This document shows, piece by piece, positions 36,318-45,264 of a stretch of DNA of 64,000 nt. The position numbers and the translations under genes are program-made. The notes beneath the pieces were generated by a model. The model was not told the origin of the DNA, did no database searches, and saw only the letters and a program-made list of their open reading frames with translations. The DNA lies in assembly GCF_009805585.1 (NCBI RefSeq), contig NZ_VHIN01000005.1, forward strand, positions 372,001 to 436,000, given 5' to 3'. The stretch's first letter is position 1, and each line of letters begins with the position of its first letter. Origin of the DNA: Glutamicibacter sp. JC586 (GTDB lineage Bacteria > Actinomycetota > Actinomycetes > Actinomycetales > Micrococcaceae).

Positions 36318-37609
36318 TTCACCTCGGTCTTTTCCGGCTTCTCTAAGCTCTGGTAGTCCTGCCCCAGGCTCAACTGAACTCCATCAATCGCTGCTGTGGT
36401 TGGTTTGAGCTTCAGATTTAATGCCTTGGCCAGCGCCTTGGCCGTTTCTTGAGCTTCGTCGGTATCGGCCGCCAGCAAGGTGGAGCTGGCCTTGACGCTG
36501 GCAGCGTTACCAACAGAAGTGACCGTAAACCCTTGATCCTTGACCTTGGTTGAGTACTGGGCCGCAAGACCCGGCACCTGCGCGGCATTAAAGATTTGCA
36601 CCGGAGCATCGTGCGTCGTACTGCTCTTCCCATCGGAAACTACCGGGGTATCTTCGCGCAGACCAGCAAAAAGAGTTGCGGCGTCGGCCGAGGGAACAAC
36701 ACGATTCTTGTTCTGCGGGGCAGGCTGCCACGGCATGGTCATGAAGGTAATTTCATCCGATGGCACAGCCTGAACGCGAGCAGCTAGGGCGGTCAAATTG
36801 CCCAGCGAACTGAGACCGGTATCCACGGTCAACGACTTGGTCGCCGCATCCAAGAAGGAATACAACCGATCGGGGCGGGCCAGCGTCTCTTTGCTTGTAG
36901 CTTGCTGCACGATCGCGGACATCACCATCTGCTGGTGGCTCAGTCGGGCAATGTCACTACCGTCGCCCACCGCGTGACGTGTTCGAGCCAGCGCTAATGC
37001 GTCGGTTCCATTCACGGTTTGCTGACCGGCTGGCAGATCAAGGTTGGCCTTGGAATCTTTCATCGCAGCCGGCAGGCAAACGTTCACACCGCCCAGAGCA
37101 TCAACGATGGACATGAAGCCTTCGAAGTTGACCTCAACAAAGTGATCCAGGTGCACGCCGGTCAACGACTCCACCGCGCTGACCGAACACGCGGGACCAT
37201 AATTCAGCGCAGAGTTCATCATGGCCACGCCTCCGGCAAAAGTACCCGAACCAGTGTCTTCGCAGGCCGGCATGTCAACCAAGGTATCTCGCGGGATCTG
37301 CACGGCATCAATGCGCTTGTTTTCGGCAGCAATGTGGACGAGCACCATTGAGTCACTTCGTGCCCCGGACCCCTTGCCGAAAGCTTTGGAGTCGATATCT
37401 CGGGTATCGGAGCCCAAGAGCAGAATGTTCATGCCGTGGCTGGAATCGGGGGCGGTAACTTCACCGCCGCCACGCATGGCGGCGGTGGAGATATTGCCCT
37501 GCAGCTTGAACCACAAGCCACCGGCGGCCACGACGAGTGCTACGATCAGGGCGGCGATGATCATCAGGGTGATGCGCCCACGGCGAGGGCGGATTCGATA
37601 CACGGTCAT
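36278..37609 (-). CDS. LytR-CpsA-Psr (LCP) family protein with LytR_C domain
   Basis: A 443-residue membrane-anchored protein. A single N-terminal helix (LMIIAALIVALVVAAGGLW) precedes the LCP domain with NILLLGSDTRD, ARSDSMVLVHI, VQIPRDTLVDMP and ARTRHAVGDGSDIARLSHQQ, which hold the pyrophosphate- and metal-binding Asp/Arg residues. The C-terminal 90 residues are a LytR_C domain. LCP proteins attach polymers (arabinogalactan, teichoic acid or similar) to peptidoglycan outside the cell. Start at 37609 follows AGGAGA; an upstream ATG at 37630 lacks a site. Confidence 0.88.
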   Translation of the reverse strand: MTVYRIRPRRGRITLMIIAALIVALVVAAGGLWFKLQGNISTAAMRGGGEVTAPDSSHGMNILLLGSDTRDIDSKAFGKGSGARSDSMVLVHIAAENKRIDAVQIPRDTLVDMPACEDTGSGTFAGGVAMMNSALNYGPACSVSAVESLTGVHLDHFVEVNFEGFMSIVDALGGVNVCLPAAMKDSKANLDLPAGQQTVNGTDALALARTRHAVGDGSDIARLSHQQMVMSAIVQQATSKETLARPDRLYSFLDAATKSLTVDTGLSSLGNLTALAARVQAVPSDEITFMTMPWQPAPQNKNRVVPSADAATLFAGLREDTPVVSDGKSSTTHDAPVQIFNAAQVPGLAAQYSTKVKDQGFTVTSVGNAASVKASSTLLAADTDEAQETAKALAKALNLKLKPTTAAIDGVQLSLGQDYQSLEKPEKTEVKTTNRKANASLCG

Positions 37610-37782
37610 CGTCAATTCTCCTGGGCGCACTGATTTGAACTCTGAACAAGACTAAATTCCAGATCACCACATCAGCAATGCTGTGCACCAATACGGTGGG
37701 CCCGGTAACCCATACGTTTAGGCTATGTTTTCGTGCGAAGACCACGTGTCGCTTGAGGCGAGAGCCGGCCCGATGCGATGGC

Positions 37783-38670
37783 TCACAAAAAACGCAAGAA
37801 CTCGGTGAGCGCAGGATTTTGGAAAGCACCACGTCGGTAGATGACTCCGATGTCGCGTGCAGTGCCTGCAGGCAGGGGGAGTTGTCGCCCGCTATAGACT
37901 TCGGCGGCTTTTGCCATGATGGTGGGAACCATGGTGATTGCTCCGGTGGAGATGGCCAAGGGGACCAATGCATCGCGCTGGGTGGTCGTGATAATTCGAG
38001 GCGGCGTGGCCCCTAGCCCACGGTAAACCTCGTCGGTGATCTTCCGAATGGACGTTCCCTGAGGCAAACTGAGCAGGGTCAGCTTGTTCAATAGATCAAC
38101 ATCAACACGTGAGTCGGATGCCAAGTCAGCAGAGACAATCGCGGTGAATTCCTGCTCTTGGACCAGTTGGGTCTGTAAATCTGCCGGCACACTATGGCTG
38201 ACTCCCAGAGCCAGGTCCGCTCTACCCAACCGGACTGCTTCAACAAGGTGCTCATGGTCTTCGACGCTGAGGATTTCAAGGTGGATTTCGGGATGTGCCT
38301 GATGAAATGGGCCAATAAATTCTGGAAGAACGCTGCCGATGAGCGACGGTAGTCCGGCCACGCGAAGTGAGCCGGTCTTCAGCTGCCGAGTCGTAGCGCC
38401 CAGCGCATTTATGGAGGAGAGATCATCAAGGATGCGTCGACCTGCGGGAACTATGCTTCGTCCTGCGTCGGTCAGCTGCATATTTCGCCCCACCGCGCGG
38501 AACATGGGGACGCCTAGGCTCTGTTCTAGCGACTGTATTCTGCGTGAAAGCGAGGGTTGGGAGATGCCGAGAATATCGGCCGCTGCGGTAAATGATCCGT
38601 AGTCAACCACTGCGATAACAGCTGAAATCTGAGCGATCGAGATAGCGCTGATATCCAGATTTTTGGTCAT
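37783..38670 (-). CDS. LysR-family regulator
   Basis: A 295-residue LysR protein. The HTH is about 10-65 (VVDYGSFTAAADILGISQPS, LSRRIQSLEQSLG), then a co-inducer domain with GSLRVAGLPSLIGSVLPEF. Start at 38670 is chosen because the conserved N-terminus begins there; the longer open frame upstream (to 38856) runs over a terminator and a small gene. Target genes are not evident: its neighbours on both sides run in the same direction. Confidence 0.87.
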   Translation of the reverse strand: MTKNLDISAISIAQISAVIAVVDYGSFTAAADILGISQPSLSRRIQSLEQSLGVPMFRAVGRNMQLTDAGRSIVPAGRRILDDLSSINALGATTRQLKTGSLRVAGLPSLIGSVLPEFIGPFHQAHPEIHLEILSVEDHEHLVEAVRLGRADLALGVSHSVPADLQTQLVQEQEFTAIVSADLASDSRVDVDLLNKLTLLSLPQGTSIRKITDEVYRGLGATPPRIITTTQRDALVPLAISTGAITMVPTIMAKAAEVYSGRQLPLPAGTARDIGVIYRRGAFQNPALTEFLRFL

Positions 38671-38719
38671 GGATTCAACGCTAGCATGTGCACAGAAGCG
38701 GCTTGAGGCTATAAACACA

Positions 38720-38754
38720 GTGGAGGGCCACACTCGATGAGTGTGGCCCTCCAC
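38720..38754 (-). terminator. Strong terminator after the 52-residue protein gene
   Basis: A perfect 16-bp stem (38720-38735 with 38739-38754) with a 3-nt loop, followed on the minus strand by TGTTTAT. It lies 22 bp past the stop of the small gene at 38777-38935. Confidence 0.85.
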
Positions 38755-38776
38755 GTGGAAAAGGTTCTGAGTATGC

Positions 38777-38935
38777 TTAGCTCTCGTTACCGTCGATCGC
38801 CGCACCGGACGGCGTTGCGCCACCCTCGTCACTCCAGTCTTGGCCGACTTGGTCATTGAGCGCAGGGTCGGAAACGGTATCTGGCACTTCGGCTTCGTCC
38901 TTGTTCAGGAATGCATCCGGATTATTTGCAGTCAT
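38777..38935 (-). CDS. Small acidic protein, 52 residues
   Basis: Minus-strand frame beginning MTANNPDAFLNKDEAEVPDT, ending AAIDGNES, with AAGGGA before the ATG and a 16-bp hairpin after the stop. It has 12 acidic residues and one basic residue, one Trp, no Cys and no membrane helix, so it is probably disordered or a small binding protein. Its own ribosome site and terminator argue for a real, monocistronic gene. Function unknown. Confidence 0.7.
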   Translation of the reverse strand: MTANNPDAFLNKDEAEVPDTVSDPALNDQVGQDWSDEGGATPSGAAIDGNES

Positions 38936-39034
38936 AATTCCATCCCTTTCGTTGGCTGTTCTGCCAACCTAACAAGAAATCGCGGGTGAATGCATCCTCA
39001 AGGATGCTGCTTTCAGGGTTTCTTGAGCAAGCCG

Positions 39035-40057
39035 TCAGTTCTTATTGCTGTCAGGCACAGTGGATTCGCGAATGACAAGTTTTGGTGTGAAAACGAACTG
39101 CTCTCGAACCGCATCTTCGCCTGCCTCGGCTTCACGCAGTAGCACGTCCACCGCGGTGCGACCGATCTCTTCGGCCGGCTGGCGAATCGTTGTCAGTGGT
39201 ACAACTGCTGATTCGGCGAAGTCAATATTGTCGTACCCCACAAGGGCAATATCCTTAGGGACCAATAAGTCTCCGGACATGACCAGAGCCTGCAGAATAC
39301 CCAAAGCCAGCAGGTCATTTGCGGCAAAAATACCGTCCGGGCGCTCGGCTGCATCCATAGCCAAGATTTGCTCGCCCACCCTCCGGCCTTCCATCACGGT
39401 CAATTGTTTGGTCATCATGTGTTGCAGGACGGCATCGACGGTACCTGCAATCACTGATTGTGCACCTTCCAAGCGATGCTGGACCTGTTCGATGCTTTGC
39501 GGCCCACCGACAAACGCAATGTTCTTACGGCCTAAATCCACCAGATGCTGGACCGCGATCCGCCCACCTTCGACGTCATCAACGGATACGGAGGAGAAGC
39601 TACGATCCGCGCTTCCGCGATCGACGAGGACTACCGGGGTGCCGGCCTCGCGGATTTTCCAAAGTCTAGAAAGGTCATTGTGAAGCGGGGAAATGAGTAC
39701 CCCTGCAACACGCTGCTCATCAAAGAGGTCTAGCAATTGCTCTTCGGTGGTCAGCGAATCATCGCTGGATCCCATTAGAACCGTGTAGCCATTTTCTAAT
39801 GCGCGATGTTGAGCGCCCTGGGTGACATCCATAAAGAAGGGGTTGCGGGAATCCAGAACCATCAGCCCGAAGTGTCGACTGTGTCCTGCGCGTAATTGTC
39901 GGGCAGCGTCGTTGCGGACAAAGCCGAGCTTTTCGATGGCTGCGGTCACCTTGGTGACGGTGCGTTCGGAAACTACCTCTGGGCGGTTGAGCACATTGGA
40001 CACGGTGCCAACGGAAACTCCTGCTTCGGCGGCGACTTCTTTAACGCTGGCAGCCAC
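39035..40057 (-). CDS. LacI-family regulator of the rhamnose cluster
   Basis: A 340-residue LacI/GalR repressor with HTH (SVKEVAAEAGVSVGTVSNVL) at about residues 5-24, hinge LGFVRNDAARQLRAGHSR, and a ligand domain ending VGYDNIDFAESAVVPLTTIR. GTG 40057 after CAGGAAA is preferred to a TTG at 40156. It is divergent from the rhamnose catabolic genes, with two LacI-type palindromes in between (40140-40153 and 40229-40240), so it very likely represses them and itself in the absence of rhamnose or a derivative. Confidence 0.88.
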   Translation of the reverse strand: MAASVKEVAAEAGVSVGTVSNVLNRPEVVSERTVTKVTAAIEKLGFVRNDAARQLRAGHSRHFGLMVLDSRNPFFMDVTQGAQHRALENGYTVLMGSSDDSLTTEEQLLDLFDEQRVAGVLISPLHNDLSRLWKIREAGTPVVLVDRGSADRSFSSVSVDDVEGGRIAVQHLVDLGRKNIAFVGGPQSIEQVQHRLEGAQSVIAGTVDAVLQHMMTKQLTVMEGRRVGEQILAMDAAERPDGIFAANDLLALGILQALVMSGDLLVPKDIALVGYDNIDFAESAVVPLTTIRQPAEEIGRTAVDVLLREAEAGEDAVREQFVFTPKLVIRESTVPDSNKN

Positions 40058-40139
40058 GGAGGTTTCCTGTTCTTTGAGAGGGAGCTTGCCTTGCGAGTAT
40101 ATCCCGGGTGACAGCGGCAGGCTCAAATACAAGTAGAAA

Positions 40140-40153
40140 TTGAAAGGTTTCAA
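40140..40153. promoter_or_regulatory. LacI-type operator, regulator side
   Basis: TTGAAA-GG-TTTCAA, 83 bp from the GTG start of the LacI-family regulator gene. It is similar to the TGAAACGATTCA site at 40229-40240 and suggests autoregulation. Confidence 0.55.
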
Positions 40154-40228
40154 CAAATTTCACGAATGAAGGTGAGAGCGGCTTGATCTTAGAGAGTGAA
40201 GTGGCTTACACTCAGTAAACGACATGAT

Positions 40229-40240
40229 TGAAACGATTCA
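40229..40240. promoter_or_regulatory. LacI-type operator, rhamnose operon side
   Basis: TGAAACGATTCA, a near-palindrome with central CG typical of LacI-family rhamnose regulators, 66 bp before the mutarotase start. Confidence 0.65.
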
Positions 40241-40305
40241 TTTTTAGTAAAAATGCATCACAGCAACACCACGAACACCGACGTTTGACGCAGAAGGGAA
40301 GGCCC

Positions 40306-40653
40306 GTGCGAGTTTGCTTCCAGCTACAAGTGCACCCCGAGCTGATCGATCAGTACATCGAGCGCCACCAAAAGGTCTGGCCAGAAATGCTCCAAGCCAT
40401 CAAGGACGCCGGGCGCCGAAACTACTCACTGTTTCTTCGTGGCGACGGATTGCTAATTGGCTACTACGAAACCGATGACGATCAGGCAGCGCAAGCCGCC
40501 CTCGACGCGGACCCGCGAACTGCGCGATGGGAAGAACAGATGTCAGGATTCTTCCTCAGTCTTCAAGGCCGTCCCGACCAACAAGCGGCGCGACTAACTG
40601 AAGTGTTCAACCTCGAAGACCAGCTGACAAAACTGCCAGCAACGACAAAGTAA
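40306..40653 (+). CDS. rhaM: L-rhamnose mutarotase
   Basis: A 115-residue protein of the YiiL/RhaM family interconverting L-rhamnose anomers. The catalytic-site helix ERHQKVWPEML contains the conserved His21, and the later RRNYSLFLRGDGLLIGYYE strands are typical. GTG 40306 follows GAAGGGAAGG. It starts the rhamnose operon, 66 bp downstream of a LacI-type operator. Confidence 0.92.
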   Translation: MRVCFQLQVHPELIDQYIERHQKVWPEMLQAIKDAGRRNYSLFLRGDGLLIGYYETDDDQAAQAALDADPRTARWEEQMSGFFLSLQGRPDQQAARLTEVFNLEDQLTKLPATTK

Positions 40654-40686
40654 CTGAACGTACCAACAACAGAAATGGAGTGTTCT

Positions 40687-41859
40687 GTGAGCGCAAAGCT
40701 GAGCTCCGAGAACCTGCAAACCCTCAACCGACTGGCCATCGAGGTCCCATCCTGGGCCTACGGCAACTCCGGCACCCGCTTTAAGGTGTACTCCACCGCG
40801 GGCACTCCACGAGATCCTTTTGAGAAGATCGCCGACGCCGCTGAGGTCAATCGACTCACCGGTCTCGCCCCGTCAGTAGCCCTACACATTCCCTGGGACA
40901 AAGTTGATGACTTCGCCTCGCTACGTACTCACGCCGAAAACCTTGGCGTGAAGCTAGGAACCGTCAACTCAAATACTTTCCAGGACGATGACTACAAGTT
41001 CGGCGCGCTGACGCATGAGGATCCGAAGATCCGCCGTAAGGCCATCGATCACCATCTTGAATGTGTAGATGTCATGGATGCTACCGGTAGCCAGGACCTG
41101 AAGATCTGGTTGGCTGAAGGATCTAACTATCCAGGGCAGGCTGACATGCGTGGACGCCAGGACCGCCTGGCCGATTCGCTGGCAGAAATCTATGCTCGAC
41201 TCACCGGTGAACAGCGCTTGGTCTTGGAGTACAAGTTCTTTGAGCCAGCTTTCTACCACACCGATGTTCCGGACTGGGGCACCTCCTACGCGCAGGTCGC
41301 GGCCTTGGGAGAGCGTGCAATGGTCTGTCTAGATACCGGCCACCACGCACCAGGAACCAACATCGAGTTCATCGTGATGCAGCTGTTGCGACTAGGCAAG
41401 CTCGGATCCTTCGACTTCAACTCCCGCTTCTACGCGGACGACGATCTGATCGTTGGATCCGCGGATCCGTATCAGCTCTTCCGCATCATGGCCGAGGTGA
41501 TTCGCGGCGGCGGACTGGAAGAGGCGAGCACCATCTCCTTCATGCTCGATCAGTGCCACAACGTAGAAAACAAGATTCAGGGCCAGATCCGCAGCGTGCT
41601 CAACGTTCAGGAAATGACCGCCCGTGCCCTGCTGATTGACCGTGTCGCATTGACCGAGGCGCAAATTTCCGGTGACGTACTCGCGGCCAACGAGATTTTT
41701 ATGAACGCTTTTTACACCGACATTCGTTCGGACCTCGAAGCATGGCGCGCTGACCGAGGCCTACCGGCGGATCCAATGACGGCATTCCGTACATCGGATT
41801 ACCAGAGCCGTATCGAAGCTGATCGTGTCGGCGGAGTGCAAGCAGGATGGGGAGCATAA
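40687..41859 (+). CDS. rhaI: L-rhamnose isomerase
   Basis: A 390-residue TIM-barrel isomerase converting L-rhamnose to L-rhamnulose; it is the Pseudomonas/actinobacterial RhaI type rather than enterobacterial RhaA. Metal ligands are visible in LEYKFFEPAF, CLDTGHHAPG and FDFNSRFYADDDLIVGS. GTG 40687 after ATGGAG is preferred to the ATG at 40675, which would place the ribosome site inside the gene. The stop is directly followed by the MFS start. Confidence 0.9.
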   Translation: MSAKLSSENLQTLNRLAIEVPSWAYGNSGTRFKVYSTAGTPRDPFEKIADAAEVNRLTGLAPSVALHIPWDKVDDFASLRTHAENLGVKLGTVNSNTFQDDDYKFGALTHEDPKIRRKAIDHHLECVDVMDATGSQDLKIWLAEGSNYPGQADMRGRQDRLADSLAEIYARLTGEQRLVLEYKFFEPAFYHTDVPDWGTSYAQVAALGERAMVCLDTGHHAPGTNIEFIVMQLLRLGKLGSFDFNSRFYADDDLIVGSADPYQLFRIMAEVIRGGGLEEASTISFMLDQCHNVENKIQGQIRSVLNVQEMTARALLIDRVALTEAQISGDVLAANEIFMNAFYTDIRSDLEAWRADRGLPADPMTAFRTSDYQSRIEADRVGGVQAGWGA

Positions 41860-43167
41860 ATGGGTACCGTAGCAACGAAGCGCGGGATCTCCGGTTGGAA
41901 AGCAACTATCGCCGTGGCGATGAGCAACTATATCGAAGCCGGCGCGATTATCGCCCTTGCCACGAGCCTGAGCTTGTGGCAAAACGCCTTCGGGTTTGAG
42001 GACTCACTGGTCGGCGTGATTGCTGCAGTTTCGGCCAATGCCTTCGGCGCCGCCCTAGGCGCGATGATTGGTGGCCCGCTGTGTGACCGATTGGGACGTA
42101 AGTTTATCTACACCTATGACCTGATGGTGTTCATGCTGGGCGCCTTGCTGATCACTTTCACCTTCAACACCACGTTGTTGGTCGTTGGCGTGGTGCTCAT
42201 GGGTATCGCTGTTGGCGCCGGTGTTCCGGCATCGTGGACCTACATTGCCGAAGAAGCGCCACAAGAATCACGGGCCGCCCACGTAGGTACCGCGCAATTG
42301 GCGTGGTCCTTTGGGCCAGCCGTCGGGTTCGCATTGGCAATTATGGTCGAACCACTGGGCGTAACCGGTTCGCGGCTGATCTTCTTCCACCTGTTCATTG
42401 TTGCCGCGGTGACTTGGTGGGTGCGTCGAGGTCTGCCAGAATCCACCCGCTGGAAGGAACAGCGTGCACAGGAATTGGCCAATGGAACTAAGGTGTCGTT
42501 CTTCTCCGGCATCCGTGGCCTGCTGGCAGAACGCAAAAACTGGTCGGCCCTGCTCTTCTTGATTGGTGTCTACGGCCTATGGAATACCGTGGCCGGTCAA
42601 GCTGGCATCTTCCAGCCCCGTGTTTATGAGGCAGCTGGCGTTGAATCTGCAACCCAGCAAAACCTCTTGCAGGTCCTGGTGTGGGTACTGACCGCGGCCG
42701 CCACCTACTTCGGTTTCATGAAGTACGGCGACCGTGTCTCTCGCCGCTGGCTGTACTTCACCGGTGCACTGCTGGGAATTATCGCCTGGGCCGTGCTGAT
42801 CTTTGTTCCTCCCGGAGCGTTCTCCCTGCTGTTCTACGCGGTGGCTTGGGGTATCTCAGCAGGTATCGGTGCGCAGGCCTTCTACGGGTTGTGGACCGCT
42901 GAACTGTTTGCCACCAAATATCGCGCCAGCGCTCAGGGCGTACTGTTTATGCTCGCCCGCGTCTTAGTTGGCCTGCTCTCGCTGGTCTTCCCGGTATTGC
43001 TCACCAGCATCGGACTAGAAAAGCTCGGTCTGCTCATCATTGGACTGCTCGCCGCAGCATTGCTGATCGGCACCATCTGGGCTCCGGAAACCCGAGGCAA
43101 GTCGCTAGAAGAAATTGAAGTGGCGCGTTACGGCAAGCTTGTCGCGCCCAACAAGGTCGACGCGTAG
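41860..43167 (+). CDS. MFS transporter, probable rhamnose importer
   Basis: A 435-residue MFS protein with about 12 helices; GPLCDRLGRKFIYTYDL is the loop 2-3 motif, PESTRWKEQRA the central loop, and APETRGKSLEEIE the C-terminal sugar-porter motif. It sits between isomerase and aldolase genes with no gap to the isomerase, so it is probably the rhamnose importer. Specificity is inferred from context. Confidence 0.88.
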   Translation: MGTVATKRGISGWKATIAVAMSNYIEAGAIIALATSLSLWQNAFGFEDSLVGVIAAVSANAFGAALGAMIGGPLCDRLGRKFIYTYDLMVFMLGALLITFTFNTTLLVVGVVLMGIAVGAGVPASWTYIAEEAPQESRAAHVGTAQLAWSFGPAVGFALAIMVEPLGVTGSRLIFFHLFIVAAVTWWVRRGLPESTRWKEQRAQELANGTKVSFFSGIRGLLAERKNWSALLFLIGVYGLWNTVAGQAGIFQPRVYEAAGVESATQQNLLQVLVWVLTAAATYFGFMKYGDRVSRRWLYFTGALLGIIAWAVLIFVPPGAFSLLFYAVAWGISAGIGAQAFYGLWTAELFATKYRASAQGVLFMLARVLVGLLSLVFPVLLTSIGLEKLGLLIIGLLAAALLIGTIWAPETRGKSLEEIEVARYGKLVAPNKVDA

Positions 43168-43206
43168 GCGCCGGACTGAACACTTGAGAAAACTACCGAG
43201 AGAATC

Positions 43207-45264
43207 ATGACTCAAAGCATCGTAACCCCGAGCACCAGCACCGCCGCCGAACTCATTGCGCGGTCAAACCGCCTGGGCCAAGACAAGAAAAACACCAACT
43301 ACGCCGGCGGAAATACCTCGGCCAAGGGCAACGCAATCGACCCGGTCACCGGCGAAAACATCGAGCTACTTTGGGTCAAAGGATCCGGAGGTGACCTGGG
43401 TACCTTGAGCGAAAAGGGACTGTCCACGCTGCGTCTTGACCGCATGCGCGCACTGGTTGATGTATACCCCGGGGTAGAACGGGAAGATGAAATGGTGGCC
43501 GCCTTCGACTATTGCCTGCACGGCAAGGGCGGGGCAGCCCCATCGATCGACACCGCCATGCACGGCCTGGTCAACGCCAACCACGTTGATCACCTGCACC
43601 CAGATTCTGGAATTGCTATCGCCACCGCCAAGGATGGTCGCGAACTCACCGCCAAAATCTTTGGTCACAAAGTGGCGTGGGTGGATTGGCGCCGTCCCGG
43701 TTTCCAGCTCGGTCTAGATATCGCACGAATCAAGGAAGAGAACCCGCAAGCGGTGGGTTGTATTCTCGGCGGACACGGCATTACCGCCTGGGGTGAAACC
43801 AGCGAAGAGTCCGAAGCTAACTCGCTGTGGATCATTGACAGGGCGGCCTCCTACATCAAGGATCATGGAGCGTCCGAGCCTTTCGGTGCAGTGGTAGCGG
43901 GTTTTGAAGCCCTGCCTGAATCTGAGCGTCGCTCACGTGCGGCCGCTTTGGCCCCCACGATCCGTGGGCTAGCCAGTACCGACAAGCCAATGGTCGGCCA
44001 CTTTAGTGACGATGGGCGGGTGTTGGACTTCCTCTCACGCGAAAAGCTGGCTCCGCTGGCTGCCCTAGGCACCAGCTGCCCGGATCACTTCTTGCGTACC
44101 AAGGTCAAGCCTCTGGTCCTGGATCTGCCAGCGTCGGCTAGCGTTGAAGAGCAAATTGCACGTTTGCAAGAACTGCACGTCAAATACCGTGCTGACTACC
44201 AGCGTTACTATGAGACCCACAAGAACGAGAACTCCCCGGCCATGCGCGGGGCTGACCCGCTGATCGTTCTAATTCCTGGCGTGGGCATGTTCTCCTATGG
44301 TGCGAACAAGCAGACCGCACGCGTGGCAGGCGAGTTCTACCTGAACGCCATCAACGTGATGTGGGGGGCCGAAGCGCTCTCTACCTACACCCCGATTTCC
44401 GATGAGGAGAAGTTCCGAATCGAGTATTGGGCCTTGGAAGAAGCCAAGCTGCAGCGTATGCCTAAGCCTAAGAGCCATGCCGGACGCATCGCACTGGTTA
44501 CCGGTGCTGCCTCGGGCATCGGCAAGGCGGTGGCCAAGCGACTGGCAGCCGAAGGCGCTTGCGTGGTGATCGCCGATCTGGATTTGGCCAAGGCGCAGGA
44601 CGCCGCAGCCGAATTGGGCGATACGGATGTTGCCGTGGGTGTGGCAGCCAACGTGGCCGATGCCAACGCCGTGCAGGCCGCTATCGATGAAGCAGTGCTC
44701 GCCTTCGGTGGTTTGGACTTGATCGTGAACAATGCCGGACTTTCACTGTCAAAGTCGCTGCTGGATACTACCGAAGCCGACTGGGACTTGCAGCATGATG
44801 TGATGGCCAAGGGCTCGTTCCTGGTGTCCAAGGCAGCTGCCAAGGTGCTGATCGAACAGAAGCTGGGCGGGGATATCATCTACATTTCCTCCAAGAACTC
44901 CGTCTTTGCTGGCCCGAACAACATCGCTTACTCGGCGACCAAGGCTGACCAGGCTCACCAAGTCCGCCTGCTAGCAGTGGAACTTGGCGAACATGGCGTG
45001 CGCGTGAACGGCATCAACCCCGACGGAGTGGTCCGCGGTTCGGGGATCTTTGCCTCCGGCTGGGGCGCCAACCGCGCGGCCACCTACGGAGTGGACGAAG
45101 AAGATTTGGGCCAGTTCTACGCCAACCGCACCATTCTCAAGCGCGAGGTTGTTCCGGAGAACGTGGCCGATGCAGTCTATGTGCTGACCGGACCCGAGCT
45201 AACCCGCACCACCGGACTACACATCCCGGTGGACTCCGGGGTAGCTGCAGCGTTCCTGCGATGA
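43207..45264 (+). CDS. Bifunctional rhamnulose-1-phosphate aldolase/short-chain dehydrogenase
   Basis: A 685-residue fusion. The N-terminal 410 residues are a class II aldolase (NYAGGNTSAKG, then DHLHPDSG with metal His and a later GGHGITAWG) that would split L-rhamnulose 1-phosphate into glycerone phosphate and L-lactaldehyde. Residues about 425-685 are a short-chain dehydrogenase with VTGAASGIGKAVAKRLAAEG and catalytic YSATK, which would oxidise lactaldehyde to lactate. Known in actinobacteria and Bacillus as RhaEW. ATG 43207 follows GAGAG; the kinase start overlaps the stop. Confidence 0.93.
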   Translation: MTQSIVTPSTSTAAELIARSNRLGQDKKNTNYAGGNTSAKGNAIDPVTGENIELLWVKGSGGDLGTLSEKGLSTLRLDRMRALVDVYPGVEREDEMVAAFDYCLHGKGGAAPSIDTAMHGLVNANHVDHLHPDSGIAIATAKDGRELTAKIFGHKVAWVDWRRPGFQLGLDIARIKEENPQAVGCILGGHGITAWGETSEESEANSLWIIDRAASYIKDHGASEPFGAVVAGFEALPESERRSRAAALAPTIRGLASTDKPMVGHFSDDGRVLDFLSREKLAPLAALGTSCPDHFLRTKVKPLVLDLPASASVEEQIARLQELHVKYRADYQRYYETHKNENSPAMRGADPLIVLIPGVGMFSYGANKQTARVAGEFYLNAINVMWGAEALSTYTPISDEEKFRIEYWALEEAKLQRMPKPKSHAGRIALVTGAASGIGKAVAKRLAAEGACVVIADLDLAKAQDAAAELGDTDVAVGVAANVADANAVQAAIDEAVLAFGGLDLIVNNAGLSLSKSLLDTTEADWDLQHDVMAKGSFLVSKAAAKVLIEQKLGGDIIYISSKNSVFAGPNNIAYSATKADQAHQVRLLAVELGEHGVRVNGINPDGVVRGSGIFASGWGANRAATYGVDEEDLGQFYANRTILKREVVPENVADAVYVLTGPELTRTTGLHIPVDSGVAAAFLR

